From positions 868,001 to 932,000 of the forward strand of contig CBDDKZ010000005.1 of NCBI GenBank assembly GCA_965230415.1: a stretch of DNA of 64,000 bases. The letters run 5' to 3'. Under the pieces are notes generated by a model. That model was not told the origin of the DNA. It was given only the letters and a program-made list of their open reading frames with translations, and searched no databases. Positions 33,071 through 41,141 of the stretch are shown piece by piece (position 1 is the first letter of the stretch; each line of letters starts with the position of its first letter). Both the position numbers and the translations under genes were made by a program. The DNA comes from CBDDKZ01 sp965230415 (GTDB lineage Bacteria; Bacteroidota; Bacteroidia; Cytophagales; JAAEPT01).

Positions 33071-35062
33071 TTATTCCCGAGGTAAACTCGGGACAAGACC
33101 CTTACCCACCTCTTTCTGTTGCTCATTTTCGGTGTTTCGAAGCGTTTCCAGTAATTCATCCAGCACATCCAGGCCTTTTTGCAAGTGGCTGTAATCGTCC
33201 CAATCGCAGATTTCATACTCATAACCCACCTTTTTGTTCCCTCCTACTCTTCTGATGTAATCGTATTGCTCTAAAGTACCCAGGTAACGATTTGCTTTCA
33301 TTGGATACAGCCGAAAGTAATTCCGTACCTCTTTGCTATAAAAGCTCGTCTTCTTCACTTGCTTTAGCCAGCTTTTAAGTGCCTCGAAGAAGCTTCTTAT
33401 GCTTTTGGGCAGTTCATCACTTTTCGTTAAAAGCACCTCCTTCATAAGTCTATTGGCCGTCTCAATGTCTTCTAAAGTGGTCTCGATGTATAGTTCCCCG
33501 TTTTCATCTGCCTTTTCTTGTCTTTGGTATTGATGGTACCAGGTTACCGTTTCGATAAACTGTAAGTAGTGTTCGTTGGTACGTAGTGGTTTAAAGCACT
33601 TGTGCGGGATTTTTAAGTGCTCCGCATAAGGATTGACTACTTTTACCGGTTCTAAGACTTGTTGGATGTGTAGTAAAGTTTGCGCCGCCTGAAGCTCATT
33701 TTCGGTATTGATTTTATTCGCGCTCAGCTTTCGTTGGTAGTCCATAATCGCCTCTTGCTGCTCGTAGCTGTTATCCAGGTGCAATAGTAAACAACGATTC
33801 GCATTGTCTTCGTAGATCTTTTCTTTGGTGGTCGTGCCACTTAGGCAGATGGGGCCAAACACTTCCAGTTTCCTTGTTTTGTTGCTGGTGCTGGTCGGGC
33901 TGTCTTTCATTGGAACGATCTTACTAATCCACTGTTTGGTTTGTAGTTCTCTTAAAGGGTAGAGTAAATATTGCACCCCATCCATATCTTCAATGAGTAC
34001 TACTTTGTGACATAAATCGTAAGGTTCCAGGTAGTAAAAGGCGTTTTCTGTGCTGGCCGTAAAAGTGAACTTTTCTTGCTCGGGCACAAAACGTGCTACT
34101 TTTTCCTGCAAGTAGGTTTTACCAGTGCCACTCGCACCCAAACAGATTACATGCAAGGGCTTGGGACGTTTTCTGCTGCTGTAGACTAACCAAAGTATTT
34201 GTCTGTTGATGGTTTCGCCAATGATACCACTTTCGCCCAGCAGTTCATTGGTGCGATGCATTAAGTCTTGTTCTTTTAAAAAAGCGATAACTTGTTGCTT
34301 TTCCCCGGCTGTTAATGCTGGTGTTTCCGGATTGGTGCTACTATTTTGGTTGAGTGCTTCCAGGCGGTAGTTTTCCAGATGATCAGTGAGGTTTTGCAAG
34401 GCTTTTCTGATCACGCTTGTACCGATTTCCAAGCGTTCTGCCGTCTTGCGGGTGAGTTTCTCCACCTGGTCGTCGTTGTACAGATCTAGGCTGTGACGGA
34501 TGCTATTTCCTTCGTTTTGTTCCTTGATAGTGATTTTTAGGGTTACCCGCAAGCGATCCAGACCTTCTAATCGAACACCACCTAAAGCTGTGATTGCTAG
34601 TTGATCATCCTGGTAACTCAGCTGCTCATCACTGACTTTTGTAAAACAACCAGCCAAGGGGAAGTGGATCCCCTCCTTAACTTCCCCCGGCTGATCTTCC
34701 GAACTGGTTTGTCCATCGGATTGGGCATCTTGAGTGCCTTTAGGCCCCGGGTCTTTGCCCGGGGCAGGCACAGGAGTTACATTTGCTCCTAGTAATGCTT
34801 TTGCTTTCTCGATTGCCTCATGCTTGGTACAACCTTCTTTGTGTTGGATAAAGTCGATGACATCGCCATTGCCAGCCTTGCAGTCTTTGTGGAAGCACTG
34901 GTAACGATTCGTGTCCAGATAGATTTGCATCGTCTTTTTTCTACCACCTTGCTTTGGAGTGTGAAAGGGACAGGTTAATGCGCCTTTGGCAGTGGGTTTT
35001 AAGTGGTAGTAGTTCAAAACTTCCATGATGCTTAGTCGCTCTTTGATTTCCTTAATCTCCAT
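33071..35062 (-). CDS. CHC2 zinc-finger / AAA ATPase replication protein without Toprim (663 aa)
   Basis: Zinc finger at residues 31-61 (CPFH, then CFHKDC), a Pro-rich linker (~95-130), then an ATPase with Walker A GASGTGKT (309-316) and Walker B VVLIEDMDG (~354-362) and a C-terminal winged-helix-like end. The ATPase half is homologous to that of the 887-aa protein (shared patterns GPI.LSGTT..EIYEDN.NRC). The Toprim domain is missing, so it cannot make primers like DnaG by itself; it may load host primase or act as a helicase. Its start touches the stop of the SymE-like gene. Confidence 0.85.
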   Translation of the reverse strand: MEIKEIKERLSIMEVLNYYHLKPTAKGALTCPFHTPKQGGRKKTMQIYLDTNRYQCFHKDCKAGNGDVIDFIQHKEGCTKHEAIEKAKALLGANVTPVPAPGKDPGPKGTQDAQSDGQTSSEDQPGEVKEGIHFPLAGCFTKVSDEQLSYQDDQLAITALGGVRLEGLDRLRVTLKITIKEQNEGNSIRHSLDLYNDDQVEKLTRKTAERLEIGTSVIRKALQNLTDHLENYRLEALNQNSSTNPETPALTAGEKQQVIAFLKEQDLMHRTNELLGESGIIGETINRQILWLVYSSRKRPKPLHVICLGASGTGKTYLQEKVARFVPEQEKFTFTASTENAFYYLEPYDLCHKVVLIEDMDGVQYLLYPLRELQTKQWISKIVPMKDSPTSTSNKTRKLEVFGPICLSGTTTKEKIYEDNANRCLLLHLDNSYEQQEAIMDYQRKLSANKINTENELQAAQTLLHIQQVLEPVKVVNPYAEHLKIPHKCFKPLRTNEHYLQFIETVTWYHQYQRQEKADENGELYIETTLEDIETANRLMKEVLLTKSDELPKSIRSFFEALKSWLKQVKKTSFYSKEVRNYFRLYPMKANRYLGTLEQYDYIRRVGGNKKVGYEYEICDWDDYSHLQKGLDVLDELLETLRNTENEQQKEVGKGLVPSLPRE

Positions 35063-35307
35063 CAGGCCAGCTTTTTGAGTTGCGTTTTGATGCTTTGCAG
35101 TTCCTGGACCTTTTCTTGTACTTGTTGTGCTGCTGCTTCCAATGGCTCAATGATCAGTAAGCCTTCTCTAATTGTGATACTCACGTGGTCGTTGATGGTA
35201 AAGCCGAGTTTTGCCAGCCATTGGCCGGCTAAATGGATATGTGGTACCTGGTTGCTTCCTTGAGTTATGGGATGGATCTTGAGGGTTTTGGTTTTGCGTT
35301 CGGACAT
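35062..35307 (-). CDS. SymE-like AbrB-fold protein (81 aa)
   Basis: Same family as 648-893: IHLAGQWLAKLGFTINDHVS, then IREGLLIIEPLE and a C-terminal coiled coil. First gene of the replication operon, divergent from XRE. The stop and the primase start share a base. Confidence 0.7.
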   Translation of the reverse strand: MSERKTKTLKIHPITQGSNQVPHIHLAGQWLAKLGFTINDHVSITIREGLLIIEPLEAAAQQVQEKVQELQSIKTQLKKLA

Positions 35308-35477
35308 TTCTGAAAGTTTTTTGAAAAAAAATCATTTTGTGCATATTCACTTTAAACATACCACATACACTTCAATAAAGCAAACTTTAAAAACAACAAA
35401 TATAGCCAATACACTTTAACAAAATTGATATAAACGTGCGATTTAGCTATTTTTAAGCACTATTTACGTGATTTCAC
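35308..35477. promoter_or_regulatory. Divergent operator region of family-2 elements
   Basis: Repeated CACTTTAA-type boxes at 35348-35355 (CACTTTAA), 35368-35375 (CACTTCAA), 35384-35390 (ACTTTAA) and 35412-35419 (CACTTTAA), between the divergent SymE-like and XRE genes. Likely XRE operators. The remnant element at 894-1046 has different boxes, so repressor specificity has diverged. Confidence 0.5.
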
Positions 35478-35834
35478 TTGATTATGAGCTTAGCAGAAAG
35501 ACTTAAAAATTCGCGCACTAACAAAAAATTATCACAACAAAAACTCGCCGAACTAGCCAATGTACATTATACTAATGTTGGCAGGTACGAAAGAGGTGAC
35601 GCTAAACCTTCTGCTGATGTACTTAACAGACTCGCTAACGCTCTTGATGTTTCGCCCGATTTTTTAATGAATGGCACTATTGACGACAAAGCACAAAGCA
35701 ATATTTCCGATCAGGAACTACTCGCGCAGTTTAAAAAAATAGAACAAATGCCCGAAGATCGTAAAAGACTCATTAAAGAGATTCTAGACGCTTTTATTCT
35801 CAAAACCGATCTACAACAAAAACTAGCTTCCTAA
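35478..35834 (+). CDS. XRE-family regulator (118 aa), family 2
   Basis: LAERLKNSRTNKKLSQQKLA, then YTNVGRYERGDAKPSADVL and LDVSPDFLMNG are a Cro/CI-type helix-turn-helix; the C-terminal ~45 residues are helical. It is preceded by a possible upstream ATG two codons from the core start. A terminator-like hairpin follows at 35865-35893 and then repeat R8. Confidence 0.9.
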   Translation: MIMSLAERLKNSRTNKKLSQQKLAELANVHYTNVGRYERGDAKPSADVLNRLANALDVSPDFLMNGTIDDKAQSNISDQELLAQFKKIEQMPEDRKRLIKEILDAFILKTDLQQKLAS

Positions 35835-35864
35835 TTCCCCTCCTGTGCCCTTTCCGATATAAAC

Positions 35865-35893
35865 TAAAAAAGACCCACTACAGGCCTTTTCTT
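35865..35893 (+). terminator. XRE terminator
   Basis: AAAAAAGACCCACTACAGGC followed by CTTTTCTTTATTTCTTCT: an A/T-closed stem with T-rich tail, the best-formed member of a motif found after each XRE gene or fragment. Confidence 0.55.
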
Positions 35894-35910
35894 TATTTCT
35901 TCTCTTGTAG

Positions 35911-35975
35911 CATGTACGACACAAGATGCAATCTTGCGCCAGCACTAGTGGCTATTTACTCGCACCAGCGGGGGG
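35911..35975 (+). repeat. Hairpin repeat, copy R8
   Basis: GaCaCAAGAT-gca-ATCTTGcGCC stem, CACTAGTGG, CTCGCACCAG and a GGGGGG end. In this intact element it separates the XRE terminator from the 3' end of the convergent immunity gene, which shows its normal position. Confidence 0.8.
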
Positions 35976-35982
35976 CTTGCTG

Positions 35983-36435
35983 TTAACTTGAAACAGCAGG
36001 AGTCAATTTATTTAGCATACTTAATATTTTCTCAGTTAAATCTTTTCGACTTATATTCAAATCAGACTTTACTGATTCTGTATCATCTCCTGATATCCCT
36101 TTATTTTTCCCATTAAATTTATATGGTTTAATTTCATACATATCTTCATCCTTAAAAACTCCAACACACACAGAACTTGAATATAATTTATTAAACGATG
36201 ACTCTTTTAAGCTTTTCAGTAGTTTGTTTCCAAGCCAAATGTCTTCTTCTTCACTTTCTGATATTTCGCGACTTGATTCCAAAGACTCAAAAATTTTATC
36301 TTCTAAATCTTTTATTTGTGAGCTAATTGGAAAAATGAAAATAGGCTCTCCATTTATATAACTCCATGACTCAGTTCTATAAGATGTTACGATTTTATAA
36401 TCAGATTTCGTTTTATATATATGAATCAACTGCAT
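35983..36435 (-). CDS. Putative immunity protein A (150 aa), copy 1
   Basis: A cytosolic protein without signal peptide, acidic in the middle, starting 10 bp after the stop of tip A. It is the only gene between the tip and repeat R8. Immunity proteins of EC869-type CdiA nucleases are cytosolic and of similar size, but I cannot confirm homology. Identical to 44054-44506. Confidence 0.65.
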   Translation of the reverse strand: MQLIHIYKTKSDYKIVTSYRTESWSYINGEPIFIFPISSQIKDLEDKIFESLESSREISESEEEDIWLGNKLLKSLKESSFNKLYSSSVCVGVFKDEDMYEIKPYKFNGKNKGISGDDTESVKSDLNISRKDLTEKILSMLNKLTPAVSS

Positions 36436-36445
36436 ATTTCCTTGT

Positions 36446-37450
36446 TTATTTAACTACTCTTACATTCATTTCAACACCTTTTTTTTCTGCGTATTTAATA
36501 ACAGCATTTATTTCCTTTTGAACAGCTTTAGAAGCTCCTCGAGGGATACCTACCTCAAGTACCTTTTTAGTAATATCTTTAGCCAGAACTTCTTGACCTC
36601 CCCAACTTGTATCTTTAAATTTACTTAAATCATCTACATATTTAGTAAGTTGCTTTTGAATAGAACCAGACTTAAGCACTCCATCTTTTAGATATTTTTT
36701 CGCGTAAATATCTAAAGTTTTAACACTCGTTGCAACGCCTTTGTAAAAGGCGTCAATAACTGGAAAATTGTGCGTTTTCATTAGACCTTTAATGCCTAAC
36801 ATTTTTTCATAAACAAATCCTCTTGACTTCATGCCTATAGCAGGTAATTTCCAAATAGAATTTCCTGCACCTTTTAAAAGACTCGTTACACCTTTTCCTA
36901 ATCTACCAATAGCAATACCTGTAATATAAAATTCAGCTGTCCATACGAGCATTTCATTAAAACTCTCTTCTGCCTGATCATACTGCTTACGTTCTTCCCA
37001 CCACGTTGGCGAACCTCCCATTGCTGCATTAGCTTTATTTAAACCACTCGCTAAAATATTCTTTGTATTTTTATGAAACAGTACCCCTTTCGATTTTTCT
37101 AGTTCCATATATGGCTGCTTATCCGGTTTGACATTCCCTACATATTCAAAACCTCGAACATCATTCTCTCCTTCAATATAGAAACCTAGTCTATTCATAT
37201 AGTAGGCTTTCTCAAGACCTTCTAATTCAATAAACGCAATTGGGGTATTTTCACCAAATGCATAAGGTGAGTTAAAAGGATATTTTGTTGCTAATGGATC
37301 CACAGCAAAGAATCTTCCTATCCTTGGATCATGCATTCTATATTTGTAATTCAGGCTATTCCCATTTCCTTTCACCTCATCATCTTTTTCCTGACCGTTG
37401 AACCCATAGCGGTAACTTTCAGAACTAAAGCTTCTATTCGGCATCACCAT
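36446..37450 (-). CDS. RHS tip A, copy 1 (silent): PD-(D/E)XK nuclease
   Basis: Identical to the last 334 residues of the giant RHS protein. It runs from the YYPFGM site through GFNGQEKDDE, the core end (IGRFFAVDPLATKYPFNSPY...ELEGLE) and the toxin domain. No promoter or RHS body is attached: upstream of the 18-bp site the DNA is the non-coding end of element E1. It is a displaced or duplicated tip that could return to use by recombination. Confidence 0.85.
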   Translation of the reverse strand: MVMPNRSFSSESYRYGFNGQEKDDEVKGNGNSLNYKYRMHDPRIGRFFAVDPLATKYPFNSPYAFGENTPIAFIELEGLEKAYYMNRLGFYIEGENDVRGFEYVGNVKPDKQPYMELEKSKGVLFHKNTKNILASGLNKANAAMGGSPTWWEERKQYDQAEESFNEMLVWTAEFYITGIAIGRLGKGVTSLLKGAGNSIWKLPAIGMKSRGFVYEKMLGIKGLMKTHNFPVIDAFYKGVATSVKTLDIYAKKYLKDGVLKSGSIQKQLTKYVDDLSKFKDTSWGGQEVLAKDITKKVLEVGIPRGASKAVQKEINAVIKYAEKKGVEMNVRVVK

Positions 37451-37469
37451 CCCAAACGGGTAGTACTCA

Positions 37470-38536
37470 ATGCACCTTTTTTACTGTCTATTTTGCTCCT
37501 AGCCCTACTTCGCTTTCAACTTTTTCGCTAACCCCTTCTACACAGTCAATACTTTTTTGTCAGACTCGTTTGCCCGATCATTTACAATATAGCATTCCGT
37601 TTCATATCATGCCAGTTACCTGTCTGATTTTTCGGTGAGTCATTGAGCAAGAAAGCAGCCCCTTCATGTCCGTTTTAACATAATGTGATCCTATAAAACT
37701 CCTCGATTTTAGCCGTTTAATGCCACTGCGGGTTAATTATAGGCACATTATGTAAAATAAGTGCTCCCTGCGGTCCGCCCCTTATGCACTCCCATTCCAG
37801 GGCTGCTTTCTTTTCGGGTTTAGTGGCGGTAGTGGGTTAAACCCGGTTAAGATCAAAAGCTTTGGATTGCGGGATGATTTGTGCGGATTTTGAGCTTAAA
37901 CGGGGACTCAGGGTTGAAGGGATGAAGTCCCTTGGGCATGGGCGTCGGGGTATTTATTTCCTGTTTCTTTTCCTAATGTCCTCCGGACGGGTTCCTATGC
38001 CCCTTCCGATAGTTACCAATGCGGAATGAAAAAGCGCCTGCGGCTAAAACGGCGAAGGATCTGCGCGTACGGCCTATGCTCGCCGCCTAGCGAGTGTCGA
38101 CACGGGGGCTAGACTGACAGTGTTGAGGTACGAGACACGGAGGGCTAGCTCTGTTGCAAACACAAAGCTGGCCTTGCTGCCGCAGGCAAACAATCAGTCC
38201 AGCTGCAGCCCGGGGCGACTAGCAGGCGAGCAAAATTACTGGCAGTGAGTGGCGGTGGACGGTGGAGGCACGGAACCGGTCGCAGACACAGGAACTGACG
38301 TGAGGAACGAATATAGCGTGTGAAAGGAGCTACTAAAACAAGGCCGACGAAGGAGCTTGTATAGCCTTGTTTTTGTGGCGACTGCAACAAAGCGGTATGA
38401 GCGACGAACGCCGCTTTTCGTGCGGGAGCGGAGTTTTACGAAGCGTGCGCGATGGCTTACGTGAGTGGGATTCAGAGACGGATTTTCTTGTTTTACCGAT
38501 GTCTTCCAGACGGGTTCCGATGCCCTTTCCGATAGA
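37470..38536. other. Non-coding end region of E1
   Basis: Exact copy of 29399-30465. It contains the type B inverted-repeat site at 37676-37754 and the G+C-rich structured segment at about 38061-38536. No gene is supported. Confidence 0.6.
37676..37754. repeat. Paired inverted-repeat site, type B (copy B3)
   Basis: Identical to 29605-29683: arms TAACATAATGTGATCCTATAA and TTATAGGCACATTATGTA. Confidence 0.75.
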
Positions 38537-38875
38537 TTATTTATTAATGACTATAAGACCTGGATTTACTCCTTTTGATAATTGATCTTCCAGATTAGGT
38601 AAGTATTCTAATAACGTTGGATAACGATTATCAGGAGCATCTAATACCAACAAAGCCACTCCATATTTTTCTAGGTTTTGCTGATGACTCATGTTTTTGT
38701 CTGAACTAATCAAAATACTTAGTGATTGCCCATTCATTGCAGATAGTAACTCTCCGTTTTTCTTTCCACTCCAACCCATATCTACAACAGTTAAAACTTC
38801 ATATTCATCACTAAAACGATATTTCAACTTTCTAGGAAGATTTTCGTCAAGCAGCAACTTCGTTCGATCCTTCAT
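38537..38875 (-). CDS. DUF5615-type PIN-like toxin, copy 2
   Basis: Identical to 30466-30804; overlaps the DUF433 antitoxin gene by 29 bp. Confidence 0.85.
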   Translation of the reverse strand: MKDRTKLLLDENLPRKLKYRFSDEYEVLTVVDMGWSGKKNGELLSAMNGQSLSILISSDKNMSHQQNLEKYGVALLVLDAPDNRYPTLLEYLPNLEDQLSKGVNPGLIVINK

Positions 38876-39092
38876 TATGTTCTATTAAATAAGCAGCAAG
38901 ACTTAATACACGCAAAGCTATTTCTTTCTCCACTGACGGAAAGTTCTCTAAAAATTCATACAAGCTGTCTCCTGCCTTTAAATAATCAAATAGATTTTTT
39001 ACTGGCACTCGTGTATTTTTAAAAACAGGTGTGCCTCCCAAAATTTCTGGTGAGACAATAATATATTTGCTTATTTCTTGTTGTGGCTGCAT
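38847..39092 (-). CDS. DUF433 antitoxin, copy 2
   Basis: Identical to 30776-31021. Two identical copies of the pair would protect against loss of either element alone. Confidence 0.88.
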   Translation of the reverse strand: MQPQQEISKYIIVSPEILGGTPVFKNTRVPVKNLFDYLKAGDSLYEFLENFPSVEKEIALRVLSLAAYLIEHNEGSNEVAA

Positions 39093-39153
39093 TTTTTTTT
39101 TTTGCTTTTGGCCTTATGTAAAGTTAACGATTTTTTCCCGCTTTTTGGTTCAT

Positions 39154-40065
39154 TCACCCCATCGGATGATACTTACTCACTTCCTCTTGTAAATCATCTA
39201 AGTCGTTAATTAAGTAAGCTTCTGTGCTGCTTACATACTTGTGTCCGGCCATGTATTGCACTTCTCGTAGGTTGTAGTTTTTGAGCCAATAAGTGATCAC
39301 ACTCGCTCTGAGCTGACGAATGCTTGTTACTTTGGGGTTGATTCGTTTTAGTTGTTTAAGCAGACATTGAAGTACATTGTACAACTTTTCACCTTTGCCG
39401 GTACTGATCAATAATTGTTCGCTTTGTTTGCCAGTCTCTTGAAGCAATGTAGATCGAGTAACCTGTTGATATTCCATCAGGTCCAGGACTTGATCGGCTT
39501 GTAGTCTTAATGTTCTTGCATTGCTTTTTCTACTTCCTGGGATGTGGATTTTTCCTTCTCGTAATTGGAGGTCTGCTGTTTGTAAATTAGTCAAGGCCGC
39601 TGTATCTAAACCCTGATAAACGATTAACCCGATAATCACTTTGTTGCGTTGGCTGCTTAGTTGCTGATTCTTAAACCAATGATAATTGTTGTTGGGGTGG
39701 TCGTTTTCATAGACTTCATAGTCATGAAAGAGGACTTCTAATTCCTGTTTACTTAAGATTTCATGTAATTCCTGACGTTGGATGCCTTGGATTTTGATTT
39801 GATTTACTGGATTGTTTGTTCGTTTTCCTTCGGCTTTCAGGTAGTCAAAGTAGTGACTGATTTTTGTTAGATACAGCTCGATGGTCTTCTGCTTCACCTT
39901 GCCTTTTAGACTTTGTACATAAGCCATTAAATCGTTGTAAGTGCATGTTTCTATGACTATTCCTTCGTTTTTCAGCCATTTTTCTAGTTGGGCTATGCTG
40001 TACAGGTTACCCTTGATCGTCTTTGTTGTGTGGCCCTTTTGTTTTAAGTAGCTTTTATAATTCAT
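39154..40065 (-). CDS. Degenerate tyrosine recombinase (recombinase 2, family 2), copy 2
   Basis: Identical to 31083-31994; first catalytic Arg replaced (GLDTAA), Tyr retained (STEAYL). Confidence 0.85.
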   Translation of the reverse strand: MNYKSYLKQKGHTTKTIKGNLYSIAQLEKWLKNEGIVIETCTYNDLMAYVQSLKGKVKQKTIELYLTKISHYFDYLKAEGKRTNNPVNQIKIQGIQRQELHEILSKQELEVLFHDYEVYENDHPNNNYHWFKNQQLSSQRNKVIIGLIVYQGLDTAALTNLQTADLQLREGKIHIPGSRKSNARTLRLQADQVLDLMEYQQVTRSTLLQETGKQSEQLLISTGKGEKLYNVLQCLLKQLKRINPKVTSIRQLRASVITYWLKNYNLREVQYMAGHKYVSSTEAYLINDLDDLQEEVSKYHPMG

Positions 40066-40975
40066 TTCCGGCTATGTGCGTATATTGTTGCGTACTCTCC
40101 AGGCTACTATGACCTAAGAATCGGGCGATATTTTCTAAACTCATGCCATTTTGTAATAAATGTGTGGCCACACTATGCCTAAGCAGGTGTAAGTGTACTT
40201 TTTTATCGATTTTACTATGTTGGGCTAATAGCTCTACCCTTCTGGCCAGGCTTTGTCCTTGCATCCTATTTCCGTTCAGGCCAATAAAAAAGGCTTGTTC
40301 TTTGTTGTTTTGTACTAATTGTGGCCTTGTATCATAGAGGTAATCTTGTAAATAAGTGCTACTGGTTTTGTTAAAAGGTACCAGCCGCCCTTTGTTACCT
40401 TTGCCTTTCCTTACCTTGAGCACTTGTCGATCAAAGTTTAGGTCGCTGATATCCAGTCTTTGTCCCTCACTCCTTCTTAAACCACAGCTGTAAAATATGG
40501 TCAGTATCGCTTGGTCTCGGCTGTTAATTAATGACAGCCGTTCGCTTTGGTGTTGGGTTTTTGCCGTTTCAAACAGGGTCTTGATTTCGGCTTGGGTGAG
40601 GTAGTTAATTTTGTTTGCTGAGGGGATTTCTCGTTTTAGCTCGAGGTCGTCGATTACCTGGCTTTTACTTTTCTGCAGGTACTCACTAAACTTTAAAATG
40701 GCTTGCTGGTGTTTATTGAGGTAACTGTTGCTCAAAGCCCCTCCCTTTCGTTGGTGTTTGCGGTTTTTCAGGTGATGGTAGTAATTATTGATTTGATCAC
40801 TGCTTAACTCTTTTATTTCTTTATACCCTTGCTTTTCCTGCCAGTGCAGTAATTCATGCACATGTACCGGAAGACTGTTTACCGTGCTCATCGCATAACC
40901 CTGTATGTCCAGCCACTCTTTAAAACCAGCTTCTAAATAGCGGTAGTGTGCGGTTTGGATACCTAGTTGTTTCAT
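40055..40975 (-). CDS. Tyrosine recombinase (recombinase 1, family 2), copy 2
   Basis: Identical to 31984-32904, with the full catalytic set; overlaps recombinase 2 by 11 bp. Confidence 0.92.
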   Translation of the reverse strand: MKQLGIQTAHYRYLEAGFKEWLDIQGYAMSTVNSLPVHVHELLHWQEKQGYKEIKELSSDQINNYYHHLKNRKHQRKGGALSNSYLNKHQQAILKFSEYLQKSKSQVIDDLELKREIPSANKINYLTQAEIKTLFETAKTQHQSERLSLINSRDQAILTIFYSCGLRRSEGQRLDISDLNFDRQVLKVRKGKGNKGRLVPFNKTSSTYLQDYLYDTRPQLVQNNKEQAFFIGLNGNRMQGQSLARRVELLAQHSKIDKKVHLHLLRHSVATHLLQNGMSLENIARFLGHSSLESTQQYTHIAGNEL

Positions 40976-41141
40976 TAGACCTTTTTTCTCTCTTCCTCTT
41001 GCTCAACACTCACACTCAATACTGCTTTAGTAGCCGCTTGCCCCCTTGTTATTCTTGTTATACTGTTATACCTAGACCTTTCTTGCTGTCTTTCTGCTAT
41101 TTACGTTTTTCAGCAACTTGTTATACTTATGTTATTCTATG
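40976..41141. promoter_or_regulatory. Iteron-like spacer (family 2), copy 2
   Basis: GTTATWC repeats at about 41048, 41057, 41065, 41120, 41131 and 41141, identical to 32905-33070. Confidence 0.55.

Larger units (their letters stand above)
29381..37469. mobile_element. Element E2, first copy of an 8071-bp tandem repeat
   Basis: Bounded by the 18-bp sequence CCAAACGGGTAGTACTCA (29381-29398 and 37452-37469), which encodes EYYPFG on the minus strand. Order in RHS direction: tip A, immunity, repeat R8, XRE, SymE-like, primase, iteron spacer, recombinase 1, recombinase 2, DUF433/DUF5615 pair, non-coding region, site. All gene products are identical to those of the second copy. Confidence 0.88.

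Noticed and set aside
10903..37754. Inverted-repeat sites as true integron attC sites
   Set aside because: The RYYYAAC/GTTRRRY core-site consensus is absent and no IntI with its extra domain is seen; only the general layout is similar.
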